The position numbers and the translations under genes are program-made. A stretch of DNA of 9,825 nucleotides from PBB1 sp031390425 (GTDB taxonomy: Bacteria > Pseudomonadota > Gammaproteobacteria > Burkholderiales > Burkholderiaceae_C), in assembly GCA_031390425.1 (NCBI GenBank), contig JANMTL010000080.1, positions 1 to 9,825 on the forward strand, given 5' to 3'. The notes beneath the pieces are model-generated. The model saw nothing but the letters and a program-made list of their open reading frames with translations, did no database searches and was not told where the DNA came from. This document shows positions 5,819-9,825 of this stretch, piece after piece (the stretch's first letter is position 1; every line of letters starts with the position of its first letter).

Positions 5819-6697
5819 TCACGGGGCCTGGATGAACGCGGTCACGTCATCGAGCACCGGGGCCAGCCAACGCAGCGGCGCGGCAAATGCGGCCGCCAGC
5901 GTCACATGGTTGACGTGATCGTAGAGGCGCAGCGTGACGGGGCGACCCGCGGCTTGCAAGCGCTGGGCCAGCCCCACGGTGTTGCGCTGTGGATCGACCA
6001 GCGTGTCGGTGCGCGCGGCGCCCAGAAACGCTTTGGGTGCCTGCGCGCCGACGTGATCGAACACCTGGGTGCCGCTCGGATAGTTCGGATGGAAGAACAC
6101 TGGGCGCACGTCGGGGTTGACGATCGGCAGGAAGTCGTAAGGCCCGGCGAGGCCGACCCAGCCGGCCAACTCGGCGGGGTCGTGGCCGACGCCCTGCAGC
6201 CAGCGCGCGTCGAGTGCCAGCATCTCCGCGTTGTAGGCCCCGGCGCTGTGGCCGACGACGAACACCCGCTTCGGATCGCCGCCCAGCGCAGCGGCTTCGC
6301 GCAAGCCGTACGCCAGCGCCAGCGCGCTGTCTTCGAGGAAGCTGGGGTACCGAACCTCCGGATACAGCCGATAGTCGGCGACCAGCGTCAGCACCCCGCG
6401 CGAGGCCAACGCGGCCGCGAAGAACCTGTAGTCGGCGCGCTCGCCGCGGTTCCAGGACCCACCGTAGAGGAAGACCGCGACCGGGTAGCCGCCTGCCGGC
6501 GCAGCAACGGTCGGGCGGTACACATCGAGCATTTGGCGCGGCAGGCCGCCATACGCGACCGACGGCGTCAACACGTGGGTGTCGCGCGCCACCAGCGCGT
6601 TCAAAGCGGCCGTCGGCGCGCAGGCAGCGACGCTGAGACACGCCGCCACGAGGAGCCCGACAGTCAACCCGCAACGGGGCAAGGATTGGGATCGCAT
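5819..6697 (-). CDS. Lipoprotein alpha/beta-hydrolase (carboxylesterase-like)
   Basis: A 292-residue serine hydrolase, probably an esterase, anchored as a lipoprotein. The signal peptide ends in a lipobox-like V-A-A-C with C26 as the lipidated residue; the next residue is Ala, which in the Lol scheme favours the outer membrane. Catalytic features: nucleophile S151 in G-H-S-A-G, oxyanion loop Y-G-G-S-W at 78-82 (Y in place of the common H), acid D231 or D235 in A-R-T-D-T-L-V-D, and H264 in D-H-V-N-H. The pattern fits the BD-FAE/acetyl-esterase branch of alpha/beta hydrolases. The ATG at 6697 has no clear ribosome site. It lies 107 bp after argH and 144 bp before the SoxYZ-like carrier on the same strand, so it may or may not share a transcript with the relay genes. 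Substrate unknown; a role in releasing alcohols from esters is only inference. Confidence 0.8.
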   Translation of the reverse strand: MRSQSLPRCGLTVGLLVAACLSVAACAPTAALNALVARDTHVLTPSVAYGGLPRQMLDVYRPTVAAPAGGYPVAVFLYGGSWNRGERADYRFFAAALASRGVLTLVADYRLYPEVRYPSFLEDSALALAYGLREAAALGGDPKRVFVVGHSAGAYNAEMLALDARWLQGVGHDPAELAGWVGLAGPYDFLPIVNPDVRPVFFHPNYPSGTQVFDHVGAQAPKAFLGAARTDTLVDPQRNTVGLAQRLQAAGRPVTLRLYDHVNHVTLAAAFAAPLRWLAPVLDDVTAFIQAP

Positions 6698-6738
6698 GGG
6701 CGCAGTACGCAGGGCGCCCGGGACCAGATGCGCCGAGG

Positions 6739-6793
6739 CAGCGTGGCAACGATCACCCCGATAACCCCGCTACAGATCGCAGGCGCCACGCTG
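6739..6793. repeat. Two-part inverted repeat between argH and the esterase gene
   Basis: A 9-bp perfect arm CAGCGTGGC (6739-6747) pairs with GCCACGCTG (6785-6793). Inside it CGATC (6750-6754) pairs with GATCG (6775-6779) around a 20-nt loop containing a direct repeat CCCCGATAACCCCG. The structure fills most of the 107-bp gap after the argH stop and before the esterase start, both on the minus strand. There is no T-tract, so it is not a standard intrinsic terminator. It could be a structured 3' or 5' element or an operator. Confidence 0.5.
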
Positions 6794-6804
6794 GGGGATC
6801 AAAC

Positions 6805-8202
6805 TCAGCCGAGCCGCGCACGGTGGCGGGCGATCTGGGTGCGCACCTGGGCCGGCGCGGTGCCGCCCAGCACGTTGCGCGCGTTCAGCGAGCCACGCAG
6901 CGTCAACACCTCGAACACGTCGTCGCCGATGGACGAATTGAAGCCTTGCAGCGTCGCCAGCGGCAACGCGCTCAGATCGACGCCCTGCCCGATCGCGTGC
7001 TTGACGGCGTGCGCCACCGTCTCGTGCGCGTCGCGGAACGGCAGGCCCTTTTTGACCAGGTAGTCGGCCAGGTCGGTCGCGGTGGCGTAGCCCTTCAGCG
7101 CGGCGCGTTCCATCGCCGCGGGCTTGACGAGGATCCCCGCCACCATCTCGGCCATGATGCGCAGCGTGTCGCGCAGCGTGTCCACCGTGTCGAACAGCGG
7201 CTCCTTGTCTTCCTGATTGTCCTTGTTGTAGGCCAGCGGCTGGCCCTTCATCAGCGTGATCAGGCCCATCAGGTGGCCGACCACGCGGCCGCTCTTGCCA
7301 CGCGCCAGTTCGGCCACATCGGGGTTGCGCTTTTGCGGCATGATCGATGAGCCGGTGCAGTAGCGATCGGCCAAATCGATGAAGCCGAAGTTCTGGCTCA
7401 TCCACAGCACCAGCTCTTCGGACAGCCGCGAGACGTGCACCATCGCGATGGCCGCGAAGGCGCTGAATTCGAGTGCGAAATCGCGGTCGCTGACCGCGTC
7501 CAGGCTGTTCTGGCAGACGCCGTCAAAGCCCAAAGTGCGCGCCACCCGTTCGCGGTCGAGCGGGTAACTGGTGCCAGCCAGTGCGGCGGCACCCAGCGGC
7601 AACTGATTGACACGCTTGCGCACATCGGTCAGCCGATCGGCATCGCGCGCGAACATCTCGACATACGCCAGCAGGTGGTGCGCAAAGCTCACCGGCTGAG
7701 CCACCTGCATGTGGGTAAAGCCGGGCAGGATGGTGTCGACGTTTTTCTCGGCCACATCGACCAGCGCGGTCTGCATCGCGGCCAGCAACGGCAACAGCGT
7801 GTCGATCTCGCCGCGCAGCCACAGCCGCACGTCTGTTGCGACCTGGTCGTTGCGCGAGCGGCCGGTGTGCAGCCGCTTGCCGGCGTCGCCGACCAGTTGC
7901 GTCAGGCGCGCCTCGATGTTCAGGTGCACGTCTTCGAGGTCGAGCTCCCATTCGAAGCGGCCGGCCTCGATGTCGGCGCTGATCTGCGCCATGCCGTGCT
8001 CGATGCTGGAGCGGTCTTCGGCGCTGATGATCCCCTGGTGGCACAGCATCTCGGCATGCGCCAGCGAACCCGCGATGTCGGCGCGCCAGAGGCGCTGGTC
8101 GAAGAAGACGCTGGCGGTGTAGCGCTTGACCAGATCGCTCATCGGCTCTGAAAAAAGCGCCGACCAGGCTTCGGATTTCTTGTCGAGTTGGTTGGACGAC
8201 AT
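6805..8202 (-). CDS. argH: Argininosuccinate lyase
   Basis: A 465-residue cytosolic enzyme, active as a homotetramer, that splits argininosuccinate into arginine and fumarate, the last step of arginine synthesis. The length is normal for the family. Visible motifs are H-T-G-R-S-R-N-D-Q at 112-120, the catalytic His164 in G-F-T-H-M-Q, and the fumarate-lyase signature G-S-S-I-M-P-Q-K-R-N at 284-293 containing the catalytic serine. The N-terminus M-S-S-N-Q-L-D-K-K followed by A-W-S-A-L-F-S-E-P matches beta-proteobacterial ArgH, so the ATG at 8202 was taken. The frame stays open far upstream (to 8589) but that part overlaps the divergent kinase gene and is not ArgH-like. No clear ribosome site precedes the ATG. 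It is divergent from the kinase across 86 bp. All catalytic motifs look intact. Confidence 0.98.
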   Translation of the reverse strand: MSSNQLDKKSEAWSALFSEPMSDLVKRYTASVFFDQRLWRADIAGSLAHAEMLCHQGIISAEDRSSIEHGMAQISADIEAGRFEWELDLEDVHLNIEARLTQLVGDAGKRLHTGRSRNDQVATDVRLWLRGEIDTLLPLLAAMQTALVDVAEKNVDTILPGFTHMQVAQPVSFAHHLLAYVEMFARDADRLTDVRKRVNQLPLGAAALAGTSYPLDRERVARTLGFDGVCQNSLDAVSDRDFALEFSAFAAIAMVHVSRLSEELVLWMSQNFGFIDLADRYCTGSSIMPQKRNPDVAELARGKSGRVVGHLMGLITLMKGQPLAYNKDNQEDKEPLFDTVDTLRDTLRIMAEMVAGILVKPAAMERAALKGYATATDLADYLVKKGLPFRDAHETVAHAVKHAIGQGVDLSALPLATLQGFNSSIGDDVFEVLTLRGSLNARNVLGGTAPAQVRTQIARHRARLG

Positions 8203-8288
8203 GGGCTCGCGGCGAACGGCGGTGGGCGGCGTCGCCGGTGTTGTGGAGGGTTTGTAGACAATGTGCCGAAGCTGATTCGATTCTATCG
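8203..8288. promoter_or_regulatory. Divergent promoter region between argH and the kinase gene
   Basis: An 86-bp gap that must hold the start signals for both divergent genes. Neither start codon has a recognisable ribosome site. Weak minus-10-like sequences are present (TAGAAT and TACAAA on the minus strand), but none has a good minus-35 partner at the right spacing. The kinase ATG may be read from a leaderless or very short-leader transcript. No operator-like repeat stands out. Confidence 0.3.
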
Positions 8289-9350
8289 ATGACCCCCTCC
8301 CGCCTTGACGACCCCACGTCGACGAACCTGTCCGGATTCGGCACCTTGACCGCATCCGACGAAGCCGCTCGGCCCGTGCCCGCGCTGTTCGATGTGTGCC
8401 ATGTCGGCGTGGTGTTGCGTGCCACGCTGTTCGTGCACGCGGTGCTGGCGGTCGGCGTGCTGTTCGTCGCACCGACGCTGCGCGCCTGGGCGCTGGAGTT
8501 CGCACTCGGCGCCGGCATCGCGATGCCCGCCGTGCTGGCCTGGCTGATTGCGGCCTGCGCGCTGAAGGCACCGCTGTCGCGCATGTCATCCGTCGTTCAG
8601 GCCACGGTGATTGCCGCGCTCGGTGCCGCTTGCGCCGTCGCAGGCTGGGCGCTGGCGATGCAGGCCGGGCCGGGCGACCTCGACCGCATCGGCCCGCTGG
8701 GGCCGACCGCGGTGGGCGCCGGGCTGGCGCTGGTGATGCATCAATGGCTGCGCATGCGGGCGCTGGCCCGCACGCCGGCCGACACCGCCGCCAAGCTCGC
8801 CGAGCTGCAATCGCGCATCCGCCCGCATTTCCTGTTCAACACGCTGAATTCGGCGCTTGCGCTGGTGCGGCTGGACCCGCAGCGGGCCGAATCGGTCCTC
8901 GAAGACCTGGCCGAGCTGTTTCGTGTCGCGTTGACCGAGACCGGCGGCTCGGTGACGCTGGACGAAGAAGTCGAACTCGCGCAGCGCTACCTCGCGATCG
9001 AGCAGATTCGCTTCGGCAGCCGGCTGACGGTCACCTGGGACCTCGACCCCGGCGCCGGATCGGCCCGCATGCCGCCGCTGTTGCTGCAACCGCTGGTCGA
9101 GAACGCGGTGCGCCACGGTGTCGAGAGCGCCGCCGATGGCGGCACGATCCGCGTGCGCACGCGGGCCAAAAGCGGTCGCGCGGTGGTCTCCATCGTCAAC
9201 AGCGTGCCGACGACAGCGTCCCGGCCCGGCCACGGTATGGCGCTGCAAAACGTGCGGGACCGGCTGCGCCTGATGCACGACGTCAATGCGCAATTCGAAA
9301 GCCGACGCGACACCGACTCGTTTCGTGTGCAGATCGTGGTGCCGTTGTGA
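8289..9350 (+). CDS. LytS/AlgZ (FimS)-family sensor histidine kinase
   Basis: A 353-residue inner-membrane sensor kinase. The N-terminus (about 1-40) is cytoplasmic, followed by four predicted transmembrane helices (about 41-62, 70-92, 101-124, 136-152) with no sizeable periplasmic domain. Then comes the His_kinase (PF06580) domain with the phospho-acceptor H180 in R-P-H-F-L-F-N-T-L-N. The HATPase domain has an N-box L-V-E-N-A-V-R-H-G (N272) and a late glycine box G-H-G-M-A-L-Q-N-V (314-322). The D-x-G of the usual first glycine box is not evident: the strand reads S-I-V-N-S-V (301-306). The ATG at 8289 is the first one that leaves the N-terminus clear of argH upstream sequence; it lacks a ribosome site. 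The stop overlaps the regulator's GTG by 4 bp (GTGA), so the pair is translationally coupled. In pseudomonads the homologous pair controls alginate and type IV pili; the output here is unknown. Confidence 0.88.
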   Translation: MTPSRLDDPTSTNLSGFGTLTASDEAARPVPALFDVCHVGVVLRATLFVHAVLAVGVLFVAPTLRAWALEFALGAGIAMPAVLAWLIAACALKAPLSRMSSVVQATVIAALGAACAVAGWALAMQAGPGDLDRIGPLGPTAVGAGLALVMHQWLRMRALARTPADTAAKLAELQSRIRPHFLFNTLNSALALVRLDPQRAESVLEDLAELFRVALTETGGSVTLDEEVELAQRYLAIEQIRFGSRLTVTWDLDPGAGSARMPPLLLQPLVENAVRHGVESAADGGTIRVRTRAKSGRAVVSIVNSVPTTASRPGHGMALQNVRDRLRLMHDVNAQFESRRDTDSFRVQIVVPL

Positions 9351-9825
9351 GCGCCGTCGCCCCGACGTTGCGGGTGCTGATCGTCGACGACGAGGAGCTG
9401 GCGCGGTTGCGGCTGCGCGCCTTGGTCGACGAATGCGCCGAGCCTCGGTCAACCGTGGTCGGCGAAGTGGCGAACGCAGCGCAGGCGCTGGTCTGGCTGC
9501 AAAGCCGCGGTCAGGGGCCGACCGCGCCCGCCACCGATCGCGCCTGCGATCTGGTGCTGCTCGACATCCAGATGCCGGGCCGCGACGGCACGCAACTGGC
9601 TGACGAATTGCGCGCGCTGCCCCTTCCGCCGGCCGTCGTGTTCGTCACGGCGCATGCCGGCCATGCGCTGAAGGCATTCGACCTGGAGGCGGTCGACTAC
9701 TTGACGAAACCGGTGCGGCGCGAGCGTCTGCAGCTCGCCTTGCAACGGGTGTCGGCGCGCCTGGGCCAACCGGCGTCGGCAACGCTGCCTTCAGACAATT
9801 CCTCGCCACTCGAGTGGGTGGTGGT
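9347..9825 (+). CDS. AlgR/LytTR-type response regulator, partial (cut by right edge)
   Basis: The first 159 residues of a response regulator that continues past the window. The receiver domain is complete: acidic pair D14-D15 in V-D-D-E-E-L, phospho-acceptor D73 in L-L-D-I-Q-M-P, switch T101 in F-V-T-A-H and K121 in L-T-K-P. The Y-L-T-K-P-V ending and the pairing with an AlgZ-type kinase predict a C-terminal LytTR DNA-binding domain, which is not in the window. A loop of about 14 residues rich in Gly, Pro and Ala (53-66) sits before the phospho-acceptor strand. The GTG start at 9347 overlaps the kinase stop (GTGA). The C-terminal domain and hence the exact AlgR identity are inference. Confidence 0.88.
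   Translation, partial: MSAVAPTLRVLIVDDEELARLRLRALVDECAEPRSTVVGEVANAAQALVWLQSRGQGPTAPATDRACDLVLLDIQMPGRDGTQLADELRALPLPPAVVFVTAHAGHALKAFDLEAVDYLTKPVRRERLQLALQRVSARLGQPASATLPSDNSSPLEWVV

Noticed and set aside
5762..5823. Approximate direct repeat AGCC(C)GGGAT(A/C)AC upstream of the carrier gene
   Set aside because: Two imperfect copies in GC-rich DNA, one of them overlapping the 3' end of the esterase gene; too weak to call an operator.
5783..7063. 426-codon open frame on the plus strand opposite the esterase and the end of argH
   Set aside because: Same reason: it is a shadow of the esterase and argH reading frames with no recognisable domain or ribosome site.
8203..8589. 129-codon N-terminal extension of ArgH in an open frame
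   Set aside because: The extension overlaps the start of the divergent kinase gene, is arginine/serine-rich and not ArgH-like; the family N-terminus begins at 8202.

Overview
The window is high-GC DNA (mostly about 65% by eye). It looks like the chromosome of a betaproteobacterium, probably Burkholderiales. The codon use, a ArgH of beta/gamma type, the argH/AlgZ/AlgR-type neighbourhood and the PQQ alcohol-oxidation module all fit. No mobile element, CRISPR array, rRNA or tRNA was recognised. The genus cannot be fixed from the sequence alone.

Layout. (a) 1-347: left-edge segment with no supported gene, ending in a sigma70-like promoter. (b) 348-1085 (+): AbiV-family (HEPN) abortive-infection protein, followed by a small secreted DUF2845 protein (1124-1468, +). 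(c) 1469-1782: convergent gap with two hairpins, one a good intrinsic terminator for the minus-strand gene. (d) 1783-3642 (-): periplasmic PQQ-dependent alcohol dehydrogenase of ExaA/PedH type. It carries the Asp-x-Asp pair typical of lanthanide-dependent enzymes and lies behind a sigma54-like promoter at 3709-3724. (e) 3873-4877 and 4874-5674 (-): overlapping genes for a SoxH-like metallo-beta-lactamase-fold protein and a SoxYZ-like fused carrier, the two accessory proteins of the 'quinoprotein relay' module. (f) 5819-6697 (-): lipoprotein alpha/beta-hydrolase (esterase). (g) 6805-8202 (-): argH. (h) 8289-9350 and 9347-9825 (+): AlgZ/FimS-like histidine kinase and an AlgR-like response regulator cut by the right edge.

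How they fit together. Genes (d) and (e), and perhaps (f), make a periplasmic alcohol-oxidation locus: the dehydrogenase oxidises an alcohol, the SoxYZ-like carrier presents one cysteine, and the SoxH-like protein is presumed to act on carrier-bound material. The esterase might release alcohols from esters. No cytochrome c (CxxCH), PQQ-biosynthesis gene or regulator is in the window, so those partners must lie elsewhere. The right end, argH next to a LytS/AlgZ kinase and LytTR-type regulator, recalls the argH-algZ-algR-hemC order of pseudomonads, but here argH is divergent.

Most worth a second look: the SoxH-like protein has replaced several canonical metal ligands of its fold; the dehydrogenase combines a lanthanide-type active site, a 41-residue C-terminal tail and a sigma54-like promoter; and a long two-part inverted repeat lies between argH and the esterase. 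I see no clearly new multi-gene system.
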